From positions 620,001-684,000 of the forward strand of contig JBLXFH010000001.1 in NCBI GenBank assembly GCA_048262255.1: 64,000 nucleotides of DNA. The letters run 5' to 3'. The notes under the pieces were generated by a model. It was not told where the DNA came from and ran no database searches. It was given only the letters and a program-made list of their open reading frames with translations. The translations under genes were made by a program, and so were the position numbers. The DNA comes from JABMNT01 sp048262255 (GTDB taxonomy: Bacteria > Pseudomonadota > Alphaproteobacteria > Rhodospirillales > Casp-alpha2). How positions within the stretch are numbered: the first letter of the stretch is position 1; every line of letters begins with the position of its first letter. Shown here in pieces: positions 52,071-59,809 of the stretch.

Positions 52071-52187
52071 CTGCTTAATCCCCTTTTCTGGGTGCGCCAC
52101 ACGTCAGGAACAGTATTCCCAGGCAAAGCGGCGCACTCTAATTATCATCGCCCAGAACTGTTTCTGGCCGTTCTCGCCCCTCTCCAT

Positions 52188-52203
52188 TACAAGGACCGTG
52201 CCA
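52188..52203 (-). promoter_or_regulatory. Sigma-54 (RpoN) promoter of glnK-amtB
   Basis: Read leftward from 52203: TGGCACGGTCCTTGTA. This matches the -24/-12 consensus TGGCACG-N4-TTGCA except for one base in the -12 element (GT instead of GC). Transcription would begin near 52178, about 108 bases before the glnK ATG. NtrC control is expected; I could not place NtrC sites with confidence in the AT-rich DNA upstream to 52353. Confidence 0.7.
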
Positions 52204-52353
52204 GTTTTTTGAAAACTTGATTTATCGTTGTTTATCAACATATTATAGTGACATAGAAAAAAAGTTGTCTCATTTTGAGTAAAATTTAGTGACTATTTAT
52301 TATGCAAAATATGAAAAATGATCAATTAATGTGCAATTATAAGGCCGCTTGTT

Positions 52354-53616
52354 ATGGTCAATGACTCGCCTTCAGAGGACCCCGTGATACACGCCTGTCA
52401 GGTTCTGATTGTCGGCGGCGGGCTGGTCGGCGCGGCTCAGGCCATCGCCCTGGCCCAGGCCGGGGTTGAGGTCTGCGTTGTCGACCACGCTGACCCCGCA
52501 GTCGGGCTGGATGTGAGTTTTGACGGTCGCACTTCGGCTATCGCGCTGGCCACCGGGCGGGTTCTCAAATCCATAGGCGTATGGGAAAAGCTTGGGCATG
52601 ATCCGGCGCCAATCATGGATATCCGGGTGTCTGACGGGCCATCGCTGTTTTTCCTGCATTACGACCATAATGACGTCGGTGACGATCCCTTTGGATATAT
52701 GGTCGAAAATCGCCACATGCGCCGCGCCCTGATGGCGCGCCTGAACGAGTTGCCCAACATTCAGATGATTGCTCCGGCCAGCATTGCGGCGCTGAAGCGT
52801 AACGCAACGGGCGCCGAAGCGCAGCTCACCGATGGCCGCCTTATCAAGGCGCAACTGGTTGTCGCCGCCGAAGGTCGCCGCTCACCGACCCGCGATGCGG
52901 CCGGCATTCGGCTAACCCAGTGGTCCTACAAACAAACGGCCATCGTCTGCTCGGTCCGTCATCAATTCAGCCACAACTTCACGGCCCATGAACATTTTCT
53001 GCCCGCCGGTCCTTTCGCCATTCTGCCGCTGAACGGTGATGACCCGAAAACGCCAGGCAACATGGCCTCCATCGTCTGGACCGAACGGCAAGACATGGCC
53101 GACATCATGCTGGGGCTCGACGATGCCGACTTCAAGGAAGAGCTGGATGAGCGTTTTGGTGATTTTCTGGGCGATACGGAAATTGTCGGTCCGCGCTGGT
53201 CCTATCCGCTCAGCTTGCAATTCGCCGAAACCTGCACGGCGCCGCGTCTGGCGCTGGTTGGTGACGCCAGCCATGGCATGCACCCGATTGCCGGCCAAGG
53301 CCTCAACATGGGGCTGCGTGATGTGGCGGTACTGGCGGAAGTCGTTTGTGACGCGAGAAAACTGGGGTTCGATCCGGGCGGTGCGGAAACCCTGGCCCGC
53401 TACGAACGCTGGCGGCGGTTCGACAACACCATGATGCTGTGCGCCACGGATCTGCTCAACCGCCTGTTTTCCAACAATATCGGCCCCATCCGGCTGGCCC
53501 GAGACATCGGTTTGGGCCTGGTCGACAAGATGCCACCTTTGAAAAAAATCTTCATGCGCCACGCCATGGGCGAAACGGGGGATTTGCCGAAACTGATGCG
53601 CGGCGAGGGGCTATAG
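52354..53616 (+). CDS. FAD-dependent ubiquinone-biosynthesis hydroxylase (UbiH/UbiF/Coq6 family)
   Basis: 420 residues. LIVGGGLVGAAQAIALAQAG is the FAD dinucleotide fold, DGRTSAIALATGRVL the second family motif, and ALVGDASHGMHPIAGQGLNMG binds FAD ribityl. These flavin monooxygenases hydroxylate the ubiquinone ring at C5, C6 or C1. Sequence alone does not separate UbiH, UbiF, UbiL and UbiM. It is divergent from glnK with a 253-base AT-rich intergenic region that also holds the sigma-54 promoter. Confidence 0.9.
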   Translation: MVNDSPSEDPVIHACQVLIVGGGLVGAAQAIALAQAGVEVCVVDHADPAVGLDVSFDGRTSAIALATGRVLKSIGVWEKLGHDPAPIMDIRVSDGPSLFFLHYDHNDVGDDPFGYMVENRHMRRALMARLNELPNIQMIAPASIAALKRNATGAEAQLTDGRLIKAQLVVAAEGRRSPTRDAAGIRLTQWSYKQTAIVCSVRHQFSHNFTAHEHFLPAGPFAILPLNGDDPKTPGNMASIVWTERQDMADIMLGLDDADFKEELDERFGDFLGDTEIVGPRWSYPLSLQFAETCTAPRLALVGDASHGMHPIAGQGLNMGLRDVAVLAEVVCDARKLGFDPGGAETLARYERWRRFDNTMMLCATDLLNRLFSNNIGPIRLARDIGLGLVDKMPPLKKIFMRHAMGETGDLPKLMRGEGL

Positions 53617-53639
53617 GGCTCAACGCTCTGCGGATCTGG

Positions 53640-54170
53640 CTATTCGGCGAAGGCCTGCAGACACATCCGGATGTTTTCGACGGACATGATTTTCGTGACC
53701 GTTTCCCCATCGTCGCTGATCGGCAGGCGGACCACCGGAAACAGACGTTCAGCCCCGTGCGATGAGGTGATTTTGTGAATGAGGAACTGTGGTTTCTTTT
53801 CACGCACCACCGTAATGGCGGTTTCGCGAAAACTGCGCATGATTCCCCGTTCATCGGACTCGGAAAGCCGTTTTCCGGTCAACTCGACCTCAAAGGCCCG
53901 AACCAGATCAAGCCCCCAGAAGCGGACCCGGAAATCATCCGGAACCTCCAGGCAGTCGGCAACCATGGTGCCGCGCCGTAAATCGTCCGGAATCTCCAGA
54001 AGATTTACATCCTGCCAGGCTGGAGCAAAGCGGGCTCCCGCCCATGTTTTCCAGAGTTCCGCCATATCGAGCAGGCCGTGTGCCACCAGAACGTCCCGGT
54101 CCGGATCTCCCAGACGTTCGACATCCGCTCCATAGGTTAGCGGCATAAATGGAGAATGGCTTGATTTCAT
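53640..54170 (-). CDS. PAS-domain protein (PAS_5 type)
   Basis: 176 residues from the ATG at 54170; a TTG at 54197 is the alternative. WKTWAGARFAPAWQDVNLLEIP and FRVRFWGLDLVRAFEVELTGK match the small PAS_5 proteins common in alphaproteobacteria, where a single PAS domain makes up nearly the whole protein. No output domain, so it may sense a ligand and act through a partner. It is the last gene of a leftward row that includes DUF971 and Trm112 proteins. Confidence 0.7.
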   Translation of the reverse strand: MKSSHSPFMPLTYGADVERLGDPDRDVLVAHGLLDMAELWKTWAGARFAPAWQDVNLLEIPDDLRRGTMVADCLEVPDDFRVRFWGLDLVRAFEVELTGKRLSESDERGIMRSFRETAITVVREKKPQFLIHKITSSHGAERLFPVVRLPISDDGETVTKIMSVENIRMCLQAFAE

Positions 54171-54227
54171 GAGGACAATACTATGCGCATCGGCCAAGTA
54201 AACATCAAGCGCCGCAAGCCTGCGCCC

Positions 54228-54602
54228 TCACGGATCGCGGCTCAGGCCTTTTCCTTCCAGCGCCGCCAGATAGCCGGCCCACAGTTCGTCCTGACGCAGG
54301 CCATAGTCATAAAGTGTTTCCCAGGAGAAAATGCCGGTGTCATGCATGTCATCGAATTTCAGACGGACAGCATAATTGCCAACAGGCTCCGCCCCCATAA
54401 TGCCCACATGACGGCGTCCGGCGACCACGGTTTTCTGGCCCGGGCCATGGCCCTGAACATCGGCCGACGGGCTTTCGACGCGCAACAGTTCGGCTGGCAG
54501 GGAAAAGGACTTGCCGTCGTCGAAATCGATCTCCAGGGTTTTTTCTTCCCGCTTGATGCGAATCTCGGTCGGCGTGTGGCGGTTTGAATAGGGGTCCGTC
54601 AT
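54228..54602 (-). CDS. DUF971 protein (gamma-butyrobetaine-hydroxylase N-domain-like)
   Basis: 124 residues. IRIKREEKTLEIDFDDGKSF, LPAELLRVESPSADV and IFSWETLYDYGL are DUF971 hallmarks. The fold is the small N-terminal domain of gamma-butyrobetaine hydroxylase, standing alone. Relatives have been linked to Fe-S protein maintenance, and the domain is fused to or neighbours such factors in some genomes. It overlaps the Trm112-like gene by 4 bases. Confidence 0.85.
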   Translation of the reverse strand: MTDPYSNRHTPTEIRIKREEKTLEIDFDDGKSFSLPAELLRVESPSADVQGHGPGQKTVVAGRRHVGIMGAEPVGNYAVRLKFDDMHDTGIFSWETLYDYGLRQDELWAGYLAALEGKGLSRDP

Positions 54603-54802
54603 GCGTTGGCCTCGTCGGAATCGTCTTTCAGGGCGCGCGCTTCATCGATCAGCATGATCGGGATGCCATCGCGTATGGGAAAGGCCAGGCCGGCCGCCTT
54701 GCTGACCAGCTCCTGCGCTTCGCGGTCATAAGCCAACGGGCCTTTGGTCACCGGGCAGACCAGAATTTCCAGTAGTTTGGGATCAACGGTATGGGTCGTC
54801 AT
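54599..54802 (-). CDS. Trm112/YcaR-family small zinc-ribbon-like protein
   Basis: 67 residues from the ATG at 54802, chosen because AAGGA lies eight bases upstream. PKLLEILVCPVTKGPLAY and AGLAFPIRDGIPIMLIDEAR are diagnostic of the Trm112p-like family. Only one of the usual two-to-four cysteines remains (LVCP), so zinc binding may be lost. Trm112 in eukaryotes and archaea activates methyltransferases; the bacterial role is not established. Confidence 0.9.
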   Translation of the reverse strand: MTTHTVDPKLLEILVCPVTKGPLAYDREAQELVSKAAGLAFPIRDGIPIMLIDEARALKDDSDEANA

Positions 54803-54859
54803 CTGTTTTCCTTTTTGCATCCGCCTGCCAGTGCGGAGATCGTCCACCCGCCAGCGGCT

Positions 54860-55513
54860 CTAATGCCGGAATGACGGGTCATCACGTTCGTTGCCATGAG
54901 TCGCAATCTGCATAATCGATTGGACCATTTCCGCCTGCTGATCAAGCCCCGGACATTCCAAAATTGCCTGTTTTTCCTCCGGAGTAAACGGTGCCGTTGT
55001 CGAAATGGCGGCAATCAGGGCTTCGTCGTTGGTGTTATCAAATGGTTCCTGGTTTGGATCAACGCCCAGCGTCGTCAGATAGGCGCTCAACGTTCCCATG
55101 AAACGCGCCCGATCAAACAACGCCGCCGCGCCGCGCCGCCCACCGGAGGGAAAGTCGTCATAGCGAACCCGAACCCGCCGGTAGCCGTTGCGCATGGCCA
55201 GTTCTTTTTCAATGCGATAACGCGCCACCCCGGTCAAAGTCACCACATAGCGGCCATCTTCGGTTTCGGCGAAGGCCGTCAGACGGCCGAGACACCCGAC
55301 TTCATAAATATCGCCATCGTCTCCAACGGTTTCCGTGCGGGTGATGCGTGGCTGCACCATGCCCAGATAACGCGGCCCGGCAAGCGTCGCATCGATCATG
55401 CTTAAGTACCGCGGTTCAAATATGTTCAGCGGCAGTCGGGTGAACGGAAACAGCACCGCTCCCGTCAGGGGGAAGATCGGAAACTCGGTCGGCAGGTCCC
55501 CGTCGGACATCAT
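54860..55513 (-). CDS. LON-substrate-binding-domain protein
   Basis: 217 residues. FPIFPLTGAVLFPFTRLPLN followed by IFEPRYLSMIDATLA is the N-terminal domain of Lon, and GCLGRLTAFAETEDGRYVV continues it. The ATPase and peptidase parts are absent, so this is the free-standing LonN (PUA-like) family rather than a truncated Lon. It lies between the thioredoxin-like gene and the Trm112-like gene, an order I recall as common in alphaproteobacteria. Its function is not well defined. Confidence 0.88.
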   Translation of the reverse strand: MMSDGDLPTEFPIFPLTGAVLFPFTRLPLNIFEPRYLSMIDATLAGPRYLGMVQPRITRTETVGDDGDIYEVGCLGRLTAFAETEDGRYVVTLTGVARYRIEKELAMRNGYRRVRVRYDDFPSGGRRGAAALFDRARFMGTLSAYLTTLGVDPNQEPFDNTNDEALIAAISTTAPFTPEEKQAILECPGLDQQAEMVQSIMQIATHGNERDDPSFRH

Positions 55514-55537
55514 TACGGAATCTCGCTCGTTCTGGGT

Positions 55538-56545
55538 TTACGAGAACAACACGGAAGACAGCTGGCGCCGTCCATCCATAACCACCGGATCACTTGGCCC
55601 CAACGCTTCAAAAACTTTCAGTAACTGCACCCGTCCGGCTTCATCATTCCATTTCCGGTCGCGGCGGATCAGTTCCAGAAGATGATCGACGGCTTCCTGA
55701 TTACGGCCAAGAGCGCAGAGTGCGCCGGCCAGATCATAGCGCGCCTGATGATCGTTTTCATTGGCCGCAAGCGCCGCTTCCAGAGCGCTCACATCAGCCC
55801 CGCCATCGCCCAACTCAGCCAGCTCCATGGCCGATATGGCCGATGCGATTTCCGGTTTTTTCCGATAGGCGTCATCCAGCGAGTCGATGATTTCCCTGGC
55901 TGTCGTCATATCGCCGAGCGCCATGGCGGAGCGGATCACACCACCCAGCGCTTCCATATTTTCGGGATCATGGGCCTGGATCTGACGGTAGATATCCGAT
56001 GCGGTTTGACCGTCGCCTGCATCAAGTGCAGCTTTCGCCTGTTCCAGCGCCGCTTCGATTGGCGGCTTGGCGTCACCCAACAGTTTTTCGATAAAGCTTT
56101 TGATCTGGCTTTCCGGGACGGCACCTGTAAAGCCGTCGACCGGCTGTCCATTGCGGAAGGCGAACACCGCCGGGATCGACTGTACCCGCATCTGCGCCGC
56201 AATTTCCTGGTTTTCGTCCACATTGACTTTCGCCAGCTTGACCAGACCACCCGCATTTTTGACCAGCCGCTCGAGAACCGGCCCGATGGTTTTGCAGGGC
56301 CCGCACCAAGGCGCCCAGAAATCGACGATGACCGGGCGGTTCATGGATTCTTCAACCACATCGGCCATAAAAGTTGCGGTTCCCACGTCCTGTATATCGA
56401 CGCCGCCCGCAGATGGCGCACCTGGCACCGGCGCGTCAAGGCTGGGCTCCATATAAACCCCCTGCTGAGCGGCCGCTGGCGGTTGCTGGCCGCTTTCCGG
56501 TTGCTGCGGGGCCATCGTGCCGTCGGGGTTCATTTTAAATTCCAT
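55538..56545 (-). CDS. cnoX: Thioredoxin-TPR fusion (CnoX/YbbN-like)
   Basis: 335 residues. VIVDFWAPWCGPCKTIGPVL holds the CGPC motif (Cys81, Cys84), so unlike E. coli CnoX (SXXC) both redox cysteines are present. The C-terminal ~160 residues are TPR-like helices (ALEQAKAALDAGDGQTA, ALEAALAANENDHQARYDL). The first ~50 residues are Pro/Gln-rich and disordered. Such chaperedoxins protect proteins from oxidation and pass substrates to GroEL. The cytoplasm is the expected location, as there is no signal peptide. Confidence 0.85.
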   Translation of the reverse strand: MEFKMNPDGTMAPQQPESGQQPPAAAQQGVYMEPSLDAPVPGAPSAGGVDIQDVGTATFMADVVEESMNRPVIVDFWAPWCGPCKTIGPVLERLVKNAGGLVKLAKVNVDENQEIAAQMRVQSIPAVFAFRNGQPVDGFTGAVPESQIKSFIEKLLGDAKPPIEAALEQAKAALDAGDGQTASDIYRQIQAHDPENMEALGGVIRSAMALGDMTTAREIIDSLDDAYRKKPEIASAISAMELAELGDGGADVSALEAALAANENDHQARYDLAGALCALGRNQEAVDHLLELIRRDRKWNDEAGRVQLLKVFEALGPSDPVVMDGRRQLSSVLFS

Positions 56546-56629
56546 ACCGCTTTTCCTCTAATCTGCAATTAAGGCTCCGGTGATTAAATGGGCCGTTCTT
56601 GTCTTTTATGCAAGCCGATGAACCGGGGC

Positions 56630-57118
56630 TCAAAGGCGGACGATCTCCGCTTGATGCCCGCAGGACCTTATAAACGATTTCAGGTCGTCGGGCGAGATTT
56701 GTGTGGTCGCGGTGTTTTCCAGCGGGTGAAAGTTCAAAAGATCATAACCCATCATGTCCGCATCCAGAACCACCTGCACCCGCATTTCCGGATCATTGAT
56801 CAGGGTAAATGGCGAAACCGAACCCGGCTCAACGCCCAGCACCTCCATCAGCAGGTCGGCCCGGCCAAACGACAGATGGGCGGAGCCGATACGGCGTCGC
56901 AGGTCTTTCATGTCGACATCTCGGTCCTCCAGGCAAACCACCAGCCACAAAACCCCCTTCTTGTCCTTCAGAAACAAATTTTTGGCGTGCGCGCCCGGCA
57001 GTTCGCCGCGATGGATTTTTGCATCTTCCACCGTAAACGCCGCAGCATGGGCAACCGTTGTTGTCGTAATGTTCAATTCATCAAGACGTTTGAAGAGGTC
57101 ATCTTTGGTTTTTATCAT
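56630..57118 (-). CDS. Prolyl-tRNA(Pro) deacylase (ProX/YbaK-like)
   Basis: 162 residues from ATG 57118, matching the single-domain editing family; longer in-frame extensions upstream show no similarity. VAHAAAFTVEDAKIHRGELP, KNLFLKDKKGVLWLV and LLMEVLGVEPGSVSPF are the Cys-tRNA/Ala-tRNA(Pro) editing signatures (PrdX/ProXp-ala type). It clears mischarged Ala-tRNA(Pro) in trans, which matters where ProRS lacks its own editing domain, as in many alphaproteobacteria. Confidence 0.88.
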   Translation of the reverse strand: MIKTKDDLFKRLDELNITTTTVAHAAAFTVEDAKIHRGELPGAHAKNLFLKDKKGVLWLVVCLEDRDVDMKDLRRRIGSAHLSFGRADLLMEVLGVEPGSVSPFTLINDPEMRVQVVLDADMMGYDLLNFHPLENTATTQISPDDLKSFIRSCGHQAEIVRL

Positions 57119-57210
57119 GCCCGGATAGTAGCTTGCGGCCCGAACCGGCTCAAGCATCACCTCGGTTTTTTGACGTTTGGGAGCCCGAAAAAACAGATGC
57201 AAAATCAGGC

Positions 57211-57238
57211 TTGCAAAGCGCCGTTCTATGCGTATGAT
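57211..57238 (+). promoter_or_regulatory. Probable promoter of tRNA-Gly
   Basis: TTGCAA (57211-57216) and TATGAT (57233-57238) have a 16-base spacer. Transcription would begin near 57245, leaving about 70 bases of leader to be trimmed from the tRNA. Confidence 0.45.
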
Positions 57239-57316
57239 CGGCCCGCCTTCGCAAAGAAGGTTACCCCATGAGGATTTCATGAAGACCTGAAGCCCTCAAC
57301 TGCATTTTTAAAAGAT

Positions 57317-57391
57317 GCGGGCGTAGCTCAGGGGTAGAGCGCAACCTTGCCAAGGTTGAAGTCGTGAGTTCGAATCTCATCGCCCGCTCCA
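57317..57391 (+). tRNA. tRNA-Gly (anticodon GCC)
   Basis: 75 bases with encoded CCA. The acceptor stem GCGGGCG/CGCCCGC pairs fully, the D-arm is AGCTCAGGGGTAGAGC, and the anticodon arm AACCTTGCCAAGGTT centres on GCC. The T-arm reads GTGAGTTCGAATCTCAT, with the usual TTCGAAT loop. It reads GGC and GGU glycine codons. A strong terminator follows within 3 bases. Confidence 0.97.
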
Positions 57392-57393
57392 TC

Positions 57394-57432
57394 AAAGCCC
57401 TCGGGGGAATGCCTCCGGGGGCTTTGTTCATT
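57394..57432 (+). terminator. Rho-independent terminator after tRNA-Gly
   Basis: AAAGCCCTCGGGGG (57394-57407) pairs with CCTCCGGGGGCTTT (57412-57425) over 14 base pairs, two of them G-U, around the loop AATG. TTTGTTCATTT trails. From here to the chemoreceptor start at 57656 I see no gene, only AT-rich leader with GGGGGG just before the start codon. Confidence 0.9.
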
Positions 57433-57655
57433 TCTAGCCGCAAATAGTTCGACGCCGCCTTTAAACCGATAAAAAGCGTCCTCTCAATATAATCCTATAA
57501 ATTCACAACCTTTCACATCGGTTTCATCATCCGGAAATGCCCACGGATTAAGCTCTGCTATATTAAAGCCTGTTAAATTTTATCCTTGGCGTCAGAAAAT
57601 ACCGACGTGGCTGAATATTAACGGCTTTCATCCAAACATGTGGGGGGAATGAGAA

Positions 57656-59716
57656 ATGGGTTCACTAATGAAAAATTTGAAAATAGGTACGCGCATCGTG
57701 CTGTCTCTGGTCTTGCCAATTGCCGGATTGCTGGTTTTTGCCAGCTATGTGGTTTTCAGCAATTTCCAGACCGCCAGAGAAATGGAAAAACTGACGCAAC
57801 TGGAAGAGCTTGCGCCGGTTATCAGCAACGTCGTCCATGAATTGCAGAAAGAGCGCGGGACCTCCGCTGTCTATATCGGTAGCAAGGGCCAGGTTTTTGC
57901 CGATGAGCTTCCGCTCCAGAAACAAGAAACCGACGCCAAACACGCCGCGCTGAGCGCCGCCTGGGGAACGATCGATCCGGCATCCTATGGAGAAAGACTG
58001 GCGCAAAAGGTAAAGGCCGCGAAAACCGCATTGGGAAACCTGAAATCCATCCGCAGTAAGGTGGGTAAGCTGACCGCTTCCGTCCCGGAGATGGCCGCTT
58101 ACTACACCCCGACAATCGCCCACCTTCTCAGTATCATTGAGGAAATGCCGCTCCTGAGCTCCAATGCACACCTTTCCAATTCGATAACCGCTTATACTTC
58201 TTTACTGCAAGGCAAGGAGCGGGCCGGGATTGAACGCGCCATGGGCGGAGCTGGTTTCGGAGCCGGAAACTTTGCGCCCGCCGTCTACAGGAAGTTCATT
58301 GAGCTGATTGCCCAGCAAAACACCTATTTTACGCTGTTTCTGAATTACGCCAGCCCCGAAGAAGCAGCCCTTTACAAAAAAACAATGGTCGGGCCGGATG
58401 TCGCCGAGGTTGAGCGCCTCCGGCAAATCGCCATCGACAGTATCGAAAGCAAGGACACACAGGGGATCAAAGGCCCCTATTGGTTTGCCTCAATCACCAA
58501 GAAAATTGACCTCATGAAAAAGGTTGAGGATACAATCGCCGACGACCTTGGACATATATCCCATAAAATACTGTCTGATGCGAAATCCCTGCTTTTTGCC
58601 TCAAGCGCTGCCGCTCTTGTTCTTTTGCTCATCACCGGCGTTCTGGTCACCGTCATTGTACGCGGCATCACCAGACCCGTCGCCAGCATGACCAATGCCA
58701 TGTCGGTGTTGGCCGACGGCGATCTAACCGTTGAAATTCAGGGAACCGAACGGGGCGACGAAATCGGCACAATGGCCACCACCTTGCAAGTCTTCAAAGA
58801 CAATGCCATCCGTGTCAAAAATCTGGAAGACGAACAGCGGGAAGCCGAAATCCGGGCGAAAGACGAACAACGCCGGACCATGAACAAAATGGCCGACGAC
58901 TTTGAAGCCTCTGTCGGTGGTGTGGTTGATGCCGTATCGTCTGCGTCAGCACAATTACAAGCCTCGGCTCAGGCCCTGTCGACGTCCTCGGAACAGACGT
59001 CCAATCAGGCAAACGCCGTTTCCAGCGCCTCCGAACAAGCCTCCGCCAACGTACAAACGGTCGCTGCGGCCGCGGAAGAGCTTTCCGCATCCATCAGCGA
59101 AATCAGTCGTCAGGTTCAAAAGTCGTCAGAAGTTGCCAATTCCGCAGTTACCGAATCCCAGCGCGCCAACGAAATGGTCCAGGGGCTGGCGACAGCCGCC
59201 AGCAAAATTGGCGAGGTCGTCTCCCTGATCACCGATATTGCGGAACAGACCAACCTGCTGGCGCTGAACGCCACCATCGAAGCGGCGCGTGCAGGAGAGG
59301 CAGGCAAGGGCTTTGCCGTGGTTGCCTCCGAGGTCAAGAACCTTGCCAATCAGACGGCGAAAGCCACCGAGGAGATCAGCAGCCAGATCGGCGGTATCCA
59401 GTCGGCGACGCAGGGCTCAGTTGAGGCCATCGGCTCGATTTCCACAACCATAACCGAGATCAGCCAGATCGCATCTGCCATCGCCGCCGCTGTTGAAGAA
59501 CAAGGCGCCGCAACTCAGGAGATTGCCCGCAACGTGGAAGAGGCAAGCGCTGGAACAGGCGAGGTGGCCACCAATATAAGCGGTGTTACAAAAGCCGCCA
59601 ATGAAGGCGGGCGCTCTGCAGGGGATGTCCTGACATCTGCTAACAGCCTGCACGAACAATCCGGCATCCTGAAAAGCGAGGTCGACAAATTTGTCGCGCA
59701 GGTACGCGCCGCTTAA
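57656..59716 (+). CDS. Methyl-accepting chemotaxis protein with NIT sensor domain
   Basis: 686 residues. Transmembrane helix 1 is at about 13-33 and helix 2 at about 315-345. The extracytoplasmic part between them (HELQKERGTSAVYIGSKGQ) is a NIT domain, a type linked to nitrate/nitrite sensing. HAMP follows (RGITRPVASMTNAMSVLADG), then the signalling hairpin ending LNATIEAARAGEAGKGFAVV. No C-terminal CheR-binding pentapeptide is visible. It sends signals to the CheA/CheW array. It stands alone, between a tRNA and phoX, without other che genes. Confidence 0.93.
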   Translation: MGSLMKNLKIGTRIVLSLVLPIAGLLVFASYVVFSNFQTAREMEKLTQLEELAPVISNVVHELQKERGTSAVYIGSKGQVFADELPLQKQETDAKHAALSAAWGTIDPASYGERLAQKVKAAKTALGNLKSIRSKVGKLTASVPEMAAYYTPTIAHLLSIIEEMPLLSSNAHLSNSITAYTSLLQGKERAGIERAMGGAGFGAGNFAPAVYRKFIELIAQQNTYFTLFLNYASPEEAALYKKTMVGPDVAEVERLRQIAIDSIESKDTQGIKGPYWFASITKKIDLMKKVEDTIADDLGHISHKILSDAKSLLFASSAAALVLLLITGVLVTVIVRGITRPVASMTNAMSVLADGDLTVEIQGTERGDEIGTMATTLQVFKDNAIRVKNLEDEQREAEIRAKDEQRRTMNKMADDFEASVGGVVDAVSSASAQLQASAQALSTSSEQTSNQANAVSSASEQASANVQTVAAAAEELSASISEISRQVQKSSEVANSAVTESQRANEMVQGLATAASKIGEVVSLITDIAEQTNLLALNATIEAARAGEAGKGFAVVASEVKNLANQTAKATEEISSQIGGIQSATQGSVEAIGSISTTITEISQIASAIAAAVEEQGAATQEIARNVEEASAGTGEVATNISGVTKAANEGGRSAGDVLTSANSLHEQSGILKSEVDKFVAQVRAA

Positions 59717-59755
59717 GTCACAGGGGCGTAAGGCCGGACCATAAGCAATTAAAGA

Positions 59756-59786
59756 CAAACGGGAAGGCTTTCGACCTTCCCGTTTG
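59756..59786. terminator. Bidirectional terminator between the chemoreceptor and phoX genes
   Basis: CAAACGGGAAGG (59756-59767) pairs perfectly with CCTTCCCGTTTG (59775-59786) around a 7-base loop. It serves the two convergent genes. T-runs are short on both sides (GTTTG to the right, TTTGTCTTT to the left), so the leftward side looks stronger. Confidence 0.8.
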
Positions 59787-59809
59787 CACGTCTGATCTGT
59801 GACAGATCG

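Noticed and set aside
54599..54802. Trm112-like protein as a full zinc-finger activator of methyltransferases
   Set aside because: Only one of the usual cysteines remains, so I kept the family name but not the zinc or activator role.
55682..56572. 296-codon rightward frame over cnoX
   Set aside because: Antisense to the thioredoxin-TPR gene; no motif.
57317..57391. tRNA-Gly as a possible integration (attachment) site
   Set aside because: No integrase, duplicated tRNA 3' end or mobile gene is seen nearby.
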